A DNA stretch of 64,000 nucleotides, taken from the NCBI GenBank assembly GCA_035578905.1, contig JAQJVL010000058.1:682001-746000 (forward strand). Direction: 5' to 3'. This stretch comes from Stictocephala bisonia. Its lineage: Eukaryota; Arthropoda; Insecta; Hemiptera; Membracidae. Of the stretch, positions 36,440 to 46,377 are shown in pieces. The position numbers were made by a program, and so were the translations under genes. Every line of letters begins with the position of its first letter. The stretch's first letter is position 1. A model generated the notes under the pieces. That model did no database searches, was not told the origin of the DNA, and saw nothing but the letters and a program-made list of their open reading frames with translations.

Positions 36440-36490
36440 AGAGAAACCACTGAGGATGCCACATCACAGTATGGGCGAAACGTCTGGTCA
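36440..36490 (+). ncRNA. Hammerhead-ribozyme-like motif in the Penelope 3' region
   Basis: CTGAGGA at 36450-36456 fits the hammerhead core CUGANGA. GAAA at 36477-36480, followed by CGTC, fits the second core strand. The 20 nt between them can form a short imperfect stem II (GCC...GGC). Hammerhead motifs with a very short stem III are known in Penelope-like elements. The stem here is weak and activity is uncertain. Confidence 0.5.
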
Positions 36491-36545
36491 TCTTGTAAAT
36501 ATTGTAGATAGTACTTTGACGCGGTTGTCACCGGAAACTGTAGAT

Positions 36546-37081
36546 TCTAGTTTACACAAGACTGGCACAATTGAAATTGGGCGGTAACTTTTCAGCTGCT
36601 CCCTATGGCCTTTCTTTTAAATATAACAGACCTTAGACATTTTTAAAGCGTCTGGGAAAATTCCTTCCTTCAAGAGGTAATTTATGCATATTGCAAGAGG
36701 ATCAGCCAATCCAGTTATAATATACTTTAGCATGTTACTTGGCACATAGTATATATCAAGACTATTAGATCTATTCATGTTATTTACAGTAGTCAGAACA
36801 TCTGTCGTAACATACTCCCAATAAAATCTTTCTGAGTTATTACCAGTGTTTTGTTTTAAAAGCTCAATTGCAGATACATTAGGCACAAAGTAATCAGCTT
36901 TATCTTTTATGTCTTTAACAGAATCTACAAAATAATTGTTAAAAGTATCAGGTTCAATATTTAATTTATCTTTTTCCCTAAATTCATTATTAATTTTTAT
37001 TGAATTCCAGGCCGCTTTACATTTATTGTTACTATTTTCTATATAACTAATATTATTCAACAGTTTAGCATTTTTAATCAA
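36546..37081 (-). pseudogene. LINE-3 reverse transcriptase, N-terminal part only
   Basis: NSNNKCKAAWNSIKINNEF (the 'NKxKxxWxxI' linker), then FNNYFVDSV, then SNSLDIYYVPSNMLKYIITG, PLAICINYLLKEGIFPDALK, and after a frameshift SYRPISIVPV (near 36590). The sequence stops making sense at about 36545, where the Penelope-like 3' region ends, so palm, thumb and active site are absent. Confidence 0.8.
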
Positions 37082-37335
37082 CAGTTCATACTAATATTTT
37101 AGTTTTAGATACTTATCTTTAATGTCTTTATTACTGTGAGATTGTGGACATTTCATTAGTTTATTTAAAAACAACAACTTCTCCTTCATATATGCCATCT
37201 CCTTGCTGTACCATTCCTTTTTGTTTGTGTTTCTCATTTCCAATTTTTTCTCAACTTTAGTAAGTGTTCCACAATAGTTAGTTAACAGTTAGAATACTAA
37301 AGAAAAATTGAAACATTATTTCAGAACCACTGCTA

Positions 37336-38170
37336 TCAAAAACAGATAACATGTTTATCCAATGATATTAAATTTATAGTTAATTTCTGCCAGTTTTTCT
37401 GTGGGATGCAAAATTTAGACTGGTCACCAGAAAAAGGAATAGTTTGGCCTTTTGAACTTTTTAAGTTATGTTTTTTGCTAAGATTGACTAGTACATCGTC
37501 ATGGTCAGAGAAAGGGAAATGAAAGATATTTGCAAAATAAATATTAGCAGATTTTTCACAGACAAAAACATTATCCAGACAGTTTTTGCCTCTTGTGGGA
37601 TTGTTATTTAAATTATAGTTGTATTGCATAGAGGTTAATTAGTTCTCTTGAAAATTTACTATTAGTTGTCACATCAAATTTTATATTTATATCACCCCCT
37701 ACAACAATATTATAAGTAGTCCAATGAGAAACTGTTGAAGAATTTTCAAGAACTCGTGTGGGTTCCCACTTGGTGAGTGCTACAGAGAGATAATTATATC
37801 TTTTATTTCATCAACAAAGATTGCTGATACTTCAAAATCAAATTCTTTACAGAAATAGAAAACATCACATACCCTTGCTTTAAACTTGTTGTTTACAAAT
37901 ATAGAAGTATCACCTCTGATGTGGTCGTTCCTACAGTAAGCCTCCTGCCAGATGATAGTTATAAGGAAAAGAGAATTTAATTTCATCTTTCTCCATCCAG
38001 TGCTCTGAGAGGCAGACTATATAAATGTTTGAATGATGTAAAAAACTTTCAAGAATTGATACTTTATTTTTAAGCCCCTGAATGTTTAAATACAAAATAC
38101 CCAGTTTTGTAGGTGCTTGGCTAGATAGTGAGTGCATTTTGCTTAGAGCTAGTAAAATAAGTACTAGGAG
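37336..38170 (-). pseudogene. LINE-3 apurinic-type endonuclease
   Basis: Minus-strand blocks in order: LGILYLNIQGLKNKVSILES (38100), YIVCLSEHWMEKDEI (38015, with the catalytic Glu of the xEHW motif), then RGDTSIFVNN and FDFEVSAIFV (37920-37800). NPTRGKNCLDNVFV (37590) and FPFSDHDDVLV (37510, the SDH motif) end the domain. These are the hallmarks of Jockey/CR1-group LINE endonucleases. There are frameshifts near 37930 and between 37780 and 37630. Confidence 0.8.
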
Positions 38171-38178
38171 ACGATATG

Positions 38179-38454
38179 TCAAATATTCAAATTATTAGTG
38201 ACTTGGAGAAGAGATAGGGATCTGTTGTTTGCCCTAAATGAACCTTCATACAAGTTGTCAAGAGACTGAAAATAGCTATTACAGACAGTGTTACTTAATT
38301 CTACAGCTAAAATATTATTTAAATTTTTTATGTCTACACCATTTACAAAACACACACAAGAAGAAGCAACAATAGGACCTTTATTTGCTAATTGACTTTC
38401 GCCAACATATTTACTCTGCTTTTTAACTTTTTTTGAACACTTCACAATTTTCAT
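38179..38454 (-). pseudogene. LINE-3 segment before the endonuclease, unrecognised
   Basis: A 91-codon minus frame (from KIVKCSKKVKKQSKYVGES to NRSLSLLQVTNNLNI) between the macro-like domain and the endonuclease. It has no recognisable domain. It may be the C-terminus of the first protein or the start of the second. The lysine-rich start could be a nucleic-acid-binding tail. Confidence 0.35.
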
Positions 38455-38719
38455 GGTTCAGCTTTACCAGGAATAATAGTAGGGGTGACAGCTCCCTTGT
38501 ATCATTTGTGGGTATGTTGATTCTTGAGCCTTCATCTAGTTAATAAGTATGCTGTGGAGTAGGCCAACTATACCAAGGTGAAACCAGTGACTTTGTCGAC
38601 AAATCAACTACTGCTGTTTGTAGTTGTGTGCCAGGAGATTGAGACGGTCCACTGCAGAGGATTGTAGTTTTTGTTATTAATATTTCGAGAGATAATAGTT
38701 TTTTTTAAATAGAGAAAGA

Positions 38720-39150
38720 ATTGAAGATAATCATGATACCTAGGAACTGTTTTTGGTGACTCGTAAATAACTATATTAACACAAGCACTTGTTTCATTGT
38801 GAAACTGAACAATTTTTGAAATGAAGTGATAAACTGGGATCCTGTCACATATACAGCCCATTGGACTACAGATGAGTAGTGTGAATGCTCTTTGTTTAAA
38901 ATCTATAGTAAGATGTTCAAATGCATGGTTGTAATCTTTTTATTTGGTTTGCTATTGTATGCTAATTTAGTTATAAAACCATAGACACCACCACCATAAT
39001 ATCTTCCATGAAATGCAAGATACTTCCCGACACAATCCCTAACAGAAGGTGTGCCAAATTCTTTTTGAAATATTGTGGCTATTCCAGATGACATCTGCTT
39101 ATCATGTCCAAAGTCTCCAGAGATACACAGCAAAAGCCAAAATGTCTTTC
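38720..39150 (-). pseudogene. LINE-3 ORF1: macro (ADP-ribose-binding) domain
   Basis: Reads LLCISGDFGHDKQMSSGIAT (39140-39070), FQKEFGTPSVRD and VYGFITKLAYNSKP. After a frameshift at about 38900 it continues FEHLTIDFKQRAFTLLICSP, MGCICDRIPVYHFISKI and SACVNIVIYESP. A 'GDF ... xSGIAxxFxxxFG ... ITKxxYxSKP ... CSPMGCxxDxI' pattern is that of macro domains, which bind or hydrolyse ADP-ribose derivatives. It sits directly between the SGNH-like and endonuclease regions, on the same strand. I know of no well-described LINE with this domain. A host-derived macro gene captured in the element is the main alternative. Confidence 0.6.
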
Positions 39151-39254
39151 TGGTATTTTTTCAAAACATCTGCCATGTCTTGTTAGTAATTGTTATATCA
39201 CATACTGCTAGATCTCTGTAGGGGTCACATTGGATTTTTGAGTGTTCAAATACA

Positions 39255-39775
39255 GGTTTGCCAAACATAGTTTCATTAATCAGCTTACAGATATGTCTTT
39301 TCCCTTTCTTGTTTATATATAGCCTTGCTTGGTGTGGTAATACCTTTTCAGTAGGAACAAATCAAGTAGATGGACATTATTTTAATATTTATGTGTTAGA
39401 TTTCTAGTTTCATTATTAATTAATGGTACAAATGTATGCCTTCTATCATAGTTATGAAGGTCATAGCAATAGGGAATGGTCGCAATAATTATATTTGTGT
39501 GCCACAGATCTGTATTTGCCTCTCCAAATTACTTTTTATTTCCATAGATAGGTTTTTGGGGTCGTTATTATCAAGATTGGCAAAATTGTTGCACCCACCC
39601 ATTAGTATGACCCAGTCGTTTTCGCCATATAACTTGATATCTGTGTTTTTCCTAACAGACTCCAACACTTTTTCAAGCAAAGTTTTGGAAAAAATCCAAA
39701 TACATTGCATTTTTCTGACAGCGGGGTGTTTAAAAAAGGAGATACATCTCTACCTGGCTATCTGCAGTTATAGTT
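39255..39775 (-). pseudogene. LINE-3 ORF1: SGNH/GDSL hydrolase-like domain
   Basis: Block I is recognisable as ADSQ (near 39754-39765), corresponding to the GDS nucleophile motif. VILMGGCNNFANLD (near 39600) stands for block III GxND. After a frameshift at about 39490, NIIIATIPYCYDLHNYD, INNETRNL and NNVHLLDLFLLKR follow. Then comes a degenerate end HTKQG ... KGKDI, where active members have a His-Gly-Leu-His type block. Esterase (SGNH) domains are established in ORF1 of some CR1-like LINEs, so this supports placing the region in a LINE first ORF. Confidence 0.65.
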
Positions 39776-40169
39776 AGATTGTGGTGGCTAGTATTTTTTT
39801 TTCATTGTGATTTTTTTCAGGAAAAGTGACTCCTAGGTTTTTATTTCTACTTACCCTGGTTTTCCTTTTAAAACCCAAATTTCTTGAAGGTGTGTCATTT
39901 TTACTTCAACTACTTTTTATTTTGGTGTGTTCCGAATTATTGTCTATAATATTTGATTATACTGATATATCTCCCAGAACAGAGTATGAATTTTTAATTG
40001 GTATTTCACATGTTTTTTCAAGTGAGCCTATATCACCATTTTGATGGAATTTTTTTAAGATCTTCAATTTCCTGTGTAAAAGTCTTATTAATATCAAGTA
40101 GCTTGATATATTTCTCTATATTTCTATCACCAACACTGCTTATTTTGTTTTTAATAGGTAAAGCAGGTG

Positions 40170-40740
40170 TTACCATAGTGACAATAAAGTGTCTTTTGTG
40201 ACAATAAATCCCATTTTCAACACATAGGCAATAAATGAGCGCTTTTTTACACATTCATTGCTCTTTATTTGTGGGATGTATAGATTGGTAAAGAAATCTT
40301 CTCTATGACCATGTAAGAGGATATATTCAGCAGCAATTATGACATATATGCCACAGTCAAAATTGTTATCTTGATTGGGCCCTGAGATTTGTTTAACATC
40401 ATTAAACTCAATATTAAGATAAATTGCAATTATTTTTGCAACTATCTCAGCATGTAATAAATTAAAATTCCCTTTTGAGGTTTTTGACTCTGTTGTTAAA
40501 GTGTCTTGGTAATCATCGATAGGAATTATTATTATTTCTTTATTATGAATAGGTGAGGGATCCAGAGATACGTCAATGTTATTTAAAATCTTCAATCCTT
40601 GAGCTACAGCAGGGTCAATCAACACACAATATCCTGAAGATCCTACAAGTTTTACCATTAATACATCAAAATATTTAGTTGTAACACTGTCAGTTATCCA
40701 AGTATCCTTACAAATATTAGTCTCTTTTTTTAAATCATTT
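40170..40740 (-). pseudogene. LINE-3 ORF1: Ulp1/NEDP1-like (C48) peptidase domain
   Basis: The minus-strand frame reads KDTWITDSVTTKYFDVLM at 40715 (the W..D..I..Y start of NEDP1/SENP8-like proteases), then GYCVLIDPAVAQGLKIL, then EIIIIPIDDYQD. The catalytic Cys block SGPNQDNNFDCGIYVII follows, with the Cys codon at 40353-40355 and the oxyanion Gln six residues upstream. The stretch that should hold the catalytic His and Asp (GGxHWSLL ... YDS) is missing between PIDDYQD and GNFNLLHAEIVAKI, so the copy could not be an active protease even if translated. C48 enzymes remove ubiquitin-like modifiers. The domain is more often reported in DNA transposons than in LINEs. Confidence 0.65.
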
Positions 40741-40838
40741 ATTTTTTCATATTGACCTTACAAGTTGGAGAATTAGTGTTTGTTAAATTCTTAGGTATTT
40801 GAATATTGTTACTATTTTTAGTTTCAGATGTTTTGATA

Positions 40839-41024
40839 TTACGATTTTCCATGCCCTTTGATTATGGGGTTTTCTTGTGTAGGAGACTTATATTTTTGAA
40901 ATAGAGATTTATTTGAGCTAATATTCTTATTCTTGGCTTGTGCCCTCGTTTTAATAAGAGGGCTTATTTTAAAACTATTTCCTTCACTGCTTTTTGTGCA
41001 GTCATTTAAAAAAATATTTCCCAT
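40839..41024 (-). pseudogene. LINE-3 ORF1 N-terminus
   Basis: A 61-codon frame beginning with Met, with a basic, low-complexity composition (FKISPLIKTRAQAKNKNI, then SPTQENPI). After its stop, the same kind of K/N/S-rich sequence continues in another frame to about 40745, where the peptidase-like domain starts. I see no zinc knuckle or RRM. It is probably the disordered start of the first protein of LINE-3. Confidence 0.5.
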
Positions 41025-41040
41025 TAACCACTCTCCTGCA

Positions 41041-41699
41041 ATAATAAAAGATGCAATAAAATTGATAACTTAGGTAATTCAGCAGTGTCAATGTTTTAAA
41101 ATCAATTCAACTTTATAAGTTATACAGTTCTCAGGGAAACCAGTTGTCAAAAACAGCAGTTGATTATATTATTAGCAAAGCAGTTGTTAGTTGTTTTCTT
41201 TAAGTGATTGACAGGTGAAAGATAACAGATGAAGACAGTTGTGTGGGTGGTGGTGGGAGGGGGGACAATCTTCAACAGGAAGAGACCACAGTATTCAATA
41301 CACTCAATTCAGAGTTCCTGTCTTCAATAATCCAAATAATTTAACTTTTGTTCTTTCTTAATATTTATACAATAATCTTTTAATATTAGATCTAAAAGTT
41401 CTTTGGTTTTGATATTAGTGTGTTATTTTTATTTATTTTAATTAAAAAAAAAATACTTAAAAATGATAATGAAAACCTGTGTGCTTCTTGGGACTAAAAA
41501 AGTGAGTAACTGACTTTTCCATTTATTAAAATCATTTCTTTATATAAAATGATATTTACAACCTGTTAGAGATCTAAGTAGTAGCTGTGGCTCTATACAA
41601 AACTTTAAATTGAATGACTTTAGATAAAACCTTTTAAACATTAAAAATAACATTACAACAATAAACACCATCACCTGTCAAAAAAAGTGATGATAAAAA
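41041..41699. other. Spacer, possibly LINE-3 5' UTR, no gene seen
   Basis: Upstream of the first Met of LINE-3 on its strand. It has G-rich and A/T-rich patches but no tandem monomers and no frame with a recognisable domain. Confidence 0.35.
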
Positions 41700-41905
41700 T
41701 GTGGCGATTGTTAATATATGGGCGAATATGGATTTTGACTGAGTGTTGATGAGTGAATTGCTACAAACTAAGGCCGACTATTCCTTACAAAATGTCATTA
41801 ATTAATATCCCAATGACAAACAAACAGCCGGTGATTATCAGCTGATCCTTTCATAATTTGTTTTCACTCTGATTGGGATCGAACTGAGAACCTTTAGCTT
41901 ATCAA
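41700..41905 (-). repeat. SINE-like repeat, family B, copy 2
   Basis: The inverse of 26066-26305: 'gggcgaatatgg' tail, 'caaactaaggccgactattcc', 'ccggtgattatcagctgatcc', and TTGGGATCGAACTGAGAACC as the box B-like head. Confidence 0.7.
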
Positions 41906-42224
41906 GCAATTAATAATAGTTATAATTATGAGGTTTCGAAAATTGTTGTGTGTTCAAAACCTAAATTTTCAAAAATCATTCAACTGATTGTTTTGAAATT
42001 TTGAAACGGACACAACGATTCATTCAATGAACATGTTTTTTTATAAATATATGTAGAAGTCACACTGGTAACAAGTTAAAATATGTTTTTCCTAAAATAT
42101 AATTCCTATTTCATCTAAAAGTATCAAGATGTACATTAGGTGGTGACATTAAGAATAGGCTGGGTGAGTGGTTCTAATTATGTAGTTTCATACATATAAA
42201 GCTAGTCTACAGAGGCGAAAGAAA

Positions 42225-42490
42225 AAGATGTCACTCAACAGTGCACTGAATGTGTATCGAGTTAATGTGTCGAATAGTTATTTCTTCAATTTTCCATGTG
42301 GATGGAAGGGCTAACACCTTGTCAGTCCCTCCCTTATTCCCCCAAATCATCAAGTATAAACGTAGTACGGTAATTATTACTCCAGATGTATAAATATAGA
42401 CATTTGTTCAAATTTTCTTTTTTACTGCCCCTGAGGTGTTCGCTGTGGCCATAAGAAAGCAACCTCTGTTTCTTTGTTCTCTGTGGATAG
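42225..42490 (+). repeat. Dispersed repeat C, unexpanded copy
   Basis: Matches the flanks of the 31-bp array at 18481-18960 in the same order: 'atcgagttaatgtgtcgaat' (one array unit), 'aacaccttgtcagtccctcc', 'aagtataaacgtag', and 'ggccataagaaagcaacctc' at the end. Confidence 0.65.
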
Positions 42491-43341
42491 TCCAGTAATA
42501 ACTATTTTAAATTAAATGTATAGTGTTGTATTTAATAGAACACCAACAAAATTTAAATACATTAAGCCTTTTAAATGAAAAATAAAAAAATGAAATCAAC
42601 TTTGGCATTTATTAATTAATATTTTATTAGTAAAGAAAATTATGTACCGTACATCTTTCTAGTCAATTTTTTGTTTTAAAGTTCTAAAAATAACATTTTT
42701 AATTGTTTAGGCTTTTCATTATCAAGAAGAACATTTTTACTGGTCTGTTTATGTTATTGTTGATGACAAAAGGCCAATCAAATAAAAATTTTATTAATTA
42801 AAATTTTGGAAACATTTCATTTCAAGTTGCATTTCTAAGAAGAGATATTTGATAAGAATTAATCATGATCGGTTTTTTGAGAGATGAAACAAGATTACCT
42901 TTAAGTTGTACATGATAGTTTAGAATTTTGTTATTACTTTCAAAATTGTTTTGCTGCTGGTCGGATTGCTGTTATTTAATGTTGCTGTTTTTTTTGTGAA
43001 TAAAAAATTTTTCAAATTTGAATTTGCATTTTGTTAGTTTGACGAATTTGAATTAGTTGAAGTATATCTTCTTATCCTAGTATTGCCACATAAAAAACTG
43101 TTTTAATTAGGTTTAAAGAAGAAAAACAGTAAACTACAAAATTAAGGACTAAACTGTTAAAAATGACAAGGTGCTGGCAGGGAAAAGGAGGTGCGCATGC
43201 GCAGTACACTAAGTTGACATAGACTACTGACAGACCTATTACACGAGGGGACATGTTCGTGAGCAAGTCCCAAATATCAAACCGATCGGATGTTCATGAA
43301 TAAGTCCACATTATCATGTCTATGACAAAAAACTATTATTA
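42491..43341. other. A+T-rich spacer, no gene seen
   Basis: Left flank of the BEL/Pao element. No coding structure. The short patch at 43170-43280 is G+C-richer. Confidence 0.35.
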
Positions 43342-43346
43342 CACAT

Positions 43347-43674
43347 TGTTGGGTCTTCACCATAGCTGGTGAAGGTCAGAACCCCCAGGCCCTCTACCCT
43401 TCGGGGGAAGGGGACAGTGTCAAGTTAGAAGCGAGAAGCAACGGACGCACTCAGCTCCGTCCTCCTTCTAATTTACCTCATTTCTATTCCATTTTTAACT
43501 GTCATAATTATCATAGATTAGTTTCCGGTATTATATTCATTGTTTTATTCATTCATATAAATTATAACAGTTCATATTCAGTGTTTAATAAACAGTCATT
43601 TTTACATTCCATTTTCAATATTTTATTTTTAACCTACTAACTAACCACCGTTGCACATCAGCATCAACCGAACA
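43347..43674 (+). repeat. 5' LTR of the BEL/Pao element (328 bp)
   Basis: Begins TGTTGGGTC and ends CCGAACA, i.e. TG...CA ends. It contains AATAAA at 43587-43592, the likely polyadenylation signal. Confidence 0.95.
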
Positions 43675-43694
43675 TGGTCCTGTGGGCCGGATTC
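43675..43694 (+). promoter_or_regulatory. Primer-binding site candidate
   Basis: TGGTCCTGTGGGCCGGATTC begins exactly at the end of the 5' LTR. TGG is the complement of a tRNA 3' CCA, and the sequence would pair with a tRNA 3' end. I did not assign the tRNA. Confidence 0.7.
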
Positions 43695-44238
43695 TAATCA
43701 AATTTAATAACTTCACGTAGCTACTAAACAACGTACAGTCAGTGCAAGTAGTGAAATCTTTGTTCATTAAGTGTTGTGTTAAATTCAGTGTTCAGTGTTA
43801 ACACCAGTTACAACACACAGAATCACAGTTAGCTACCTACGAACAGCAACAGTGTCTAGTGAGACTTCATTTCAATCATCGCATCTTTACTTCAACATTG
43901 AAGAGTACTATACAGCAGTGGAACCAGGGCGTGCCTTCGACACTCGGCAGTCAACCTACAGCAGTCTTGCAGCGTATCGATCAACCGACACTCTTTTGGG
44001 GAAGACTTGCCATTGTCCCGGGCTCCTGCCGTCGCTTCTCAAAGGACACCGGATCGACCCTTCGTAAGTGCCTCTCACAATGACTTTATAACTTTACAAC
44101 CTTCCTAAAATTCCAATTGAAGACAACCCCTACAGTCAGCTGATATTGATTTTCCATTCACTCTTCCTTTCAAACGTACTCAATAGTTTGTTTACATTGC
44201 CCTGCCATTAGTTAGAATTATTAGAACTGTCAAACACA
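43695..44238 (+). other. BEL/Pao leader (5' untranslated region)
   Basis: Between the primer-binding site and the first gag-like Met. Overlapping frames at 43795-44083 show no retroviral-type motif and are probably leader sequence. Confidence 0.5.
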
Positions 44239-45065
44239 ATGGAAGATCTTAAAGCATTAAAAATCCAAAAGACGTCAACTGAAATCAAAATTAAAATGCT
44301 TTAGATCATATTTAGAATCAGACAACACCGCCCAATTAAAATTAAGGTTCAAGGATTTTGAATCACTATTATTAATCTTCGATGAGGTACAAAGACAAAT
44401 CGAAGCCATAGAAGAAGAACAAGACAATCAGGATGACGAGAGGGAAAACTCTGAAGATTCTTACTACGAATTAGCAACTAAAGCCGATGATATACTATCC
44501 ACACGATCAATAAACAGTCAATTACACAATATCAATGGACAAGCAAATTCCACATCTAGCATAGGCTGCTCAGTCAAACTGCCAGCCATTAACCTTCCAA
44601 AATTCTCAGGCAACTACGAGGATTTGATACCATTTTATGATTTATTCTAGTCCCTCGTACACAATAATGAATCACTATCAGATGTAGAAAAGTTCCACTA
44701 CCTAAAAACATCTTTGCATGACACTGTAAAACCCATACTTTTTCACTGGAAGCGTCATCACAAAATTACTCCACTGCATGGCTCCTTCTAAAAGAAAGAT
44801 ATGACAACAAGCGAATCATAGTCAACAAACACATAGGTTCGTTACTAAATATCGATCCAATTGTCAAGGAGAATTCTACTGCTTTGAGAAACCTTCTTGA
44901 AACAACAAACAAACATTTGAGGTGTTTAAAAAGCTTAGGTCAGCCCACAGACAGTTGGGATACCATCCTAATATATATATTAAGTAAAAAATTTTTATGT
45001 ACACACTTGAACACTGGGAAACTCAAAAAACTACTCAAGAGTTGCTCAAAATACAAATTTTCTTA
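44239..45065 (+). pseudogene. BEL/Pao gag N-terminal region (broken)
   Basis: Starts MEDLKALKIQKTSTEIKIKM, then shifts frame near 44300. In the next frames KLPAINLPKFSGNYEDLIPF (near 44575) is the signature of BEL/Pao Gag, followed by SLVHNNESLSDVEKFHYLK. After another shift near 44760 comes LLKERYDNKRIIVNKHIGSL and a continuation to the stop at 45065. At least one in-frame stop (at 44647) and two frameshifts prevent translation. Gag would package element RNA in cytoplasmic particles. Confidence 0.8.
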
Positions 45066-46377
45066 GAATTTCTCAACAGTAGATGCCAAATCCTTGAAGC
45101 CATCAACCAATCTAAGACAAATAACCATCCTCAGCTAAAAGCAACTAATACAAAGCAGGGACAATCCAAGGGTAGCTTTGAGAGTCGTAAAGAACCCTAC
45201 ATGTTGAGTCACTTGTCAACAAATGATAGATGTAGTTTATGCAGTGCCTCTAGTCATAAACTATTCAGATGCCCGAGATTTCTTGCAAAAACGTCTCAAG
45301 AACATCTAAATACAATAAAAAGCCTCAATTTGTGCACAAACTGTCTCAAAAAGGGACACAATAACTCATCATGTTTGTCTGGAACATGCAAAATCTGTTT
45401 GAAACGTCACAATACTTTATTACATGTTAATTATAAAGACACTGTACAGCCTCAGCTATTACCTAAGGACAACGTACAACTAAGCAAAAATGATACATCA
45501 ACTGTTCCAAAAGCAGACACTGTTTTATTAACCTCTAAATCTTCAACTACCTCAAATGTACTACTATCTACAGCAGTAATCTATGTCCAAGATAGTCACG
45601 GTAGCAATCATCTCTGCCGTGCCTTATTGGACAATGGATCCCAAACCAATTTCATTACCAATAAAATGGTACAAATACTCCGTTTAAAGAAATCCAATAA
45701 ATCCATTAACATATGTGGGATTAGTAACAAACCATCTTACACAACAGGGAGTGTGACCTGCAACATCGCATCCAGATGTACAAGTTACAAGGAGCAGTTG
45801 GAGTTCCAGGCCATCCCAACAATAACTCAAGACATGCCAAGATCACCAATAGATACATCAGCATGGGAATTGCCTCCATGTGTCCATCTGGCCGATCCTG
45901 ACTTAGGAAGTACGGGGCCAATTGATATGCTGCTAGGTGGAGAAGTATTCTTCAGACTGCTATGTGTCGGGCAATTTATTCCAGCACCAGGAGCTCCCAT
46001 CCTACAAAAGTCGTTGTTGGGATGGATAGCTGGAGGCAAGGTCACCTCAAATGAATCCAACCAATCATCTCTATGCCTGCTAGCTACAACAGACAAGCTT
46101 CACTCTCAAATGAAGAAATTTTGGGATATTGAAGAAATCAGCGACACCAATACCACAACTACAGAAGATCAGCTGTGTGAAGAACTTTACGTAAAAACCA
46201 CTAAACGTAAACAAGGCCGATACATCGTAAGCTTGCCACTAAAAGATAATATTCATGAAATAGGGGACACCTACAATCAAGCTCTTACTCGACTACAAAG
46301 TACAGAGAGAAAACTCAAAATTAATCCCAATTTAAAAGCATCCTATAATTCTTCCAGCCATATCTCATCTGGTAAGT
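44997..46377 (+). pseudogene. BEL/Pao gag zinc knuckles, aspartic protease and start of RT
   Basis: An open frame of about 460 matching codons (the frame itself runs to 46505). Three Cys/His clusters lie at residues 79-92, 113-126 (CTNCLKKGHNNSSC) and 131-143, the usual BEL/Pao nucleocapsid pattern. The A17-type protease active-site motif at 209-216 reads ALLDNGSQ where the family has D-S/T-G, so the residue after the catalytic Asp is changed to Asn. DMLLGGEVFFRLL (310-322), LGWIAGGKV (341-349) and FWDIEEI (375-381) follow as in the protease-RT linker. YIVSLPLKDN (409-418) and the 'ALTRLQSTERKL' block lead into the RT. Recognisable RT ends at about residue 460, where the internal deletion begins. 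Confidence 0.85.

Larger units (their letters stand above)
35430..36545 (+). mobile_element. Penelope-like retroelement, 5'-truncated
   Basis: Consists of the last part of a Penelope-type reverse transcriptase, a GIY-YIG nuclease domain and a 3' non-coding region with a hammerhead-like motif. It abuts a SINE on the left and interrupts the RT region of LINE-3 on the right, with a boundary at about 36540-36555. Penelope-like elements often terminate by 5' truncation, which fits the missing RT core. Confidence 0.8.
36546..41040 (-). mobile_element. LINE-3: minus-strand LINE with a multi-domain first ORF
   Basis: About 4.5 kb. In transcription order (right to left): an N-terminal basic region, a Ulp1/NEDP1-like domain, an SGNH-like domain, a macro-like domain, a short unknown segment, an apurinic-type endonuclease, and the beginning of a reverse transcriptase. 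The RT is cut off at about 36545 by the Penelope-like element. Its continuation was not found on the far side: LINE-2 is a different copy, because its RT start overlaps this one. Frameshifts are frequent throughout, so all parts are pseudogenes. Confidence 0.8.

Noticed and set aside
31683..37081. One continuous minus-strand LINE from 41 kb to 31.7 kb, split by the Penelope element
   Set aside because: The RT N-terminal regions at 36617-37081 and 32841-33164 overlap in content, so they are two different copies.
39436..40201. Plus-strand frames opposite LINE-3 ORF1
   Set aside because: They are antisense shadows of the SGNH-like and peptidase-like regions.
43795..44083. Overlapping frames in the BEL/Pao leader as a gene
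   Set aside because: No retroelement motif. It lies between the primer-binding site and gag, where a leader is expected.
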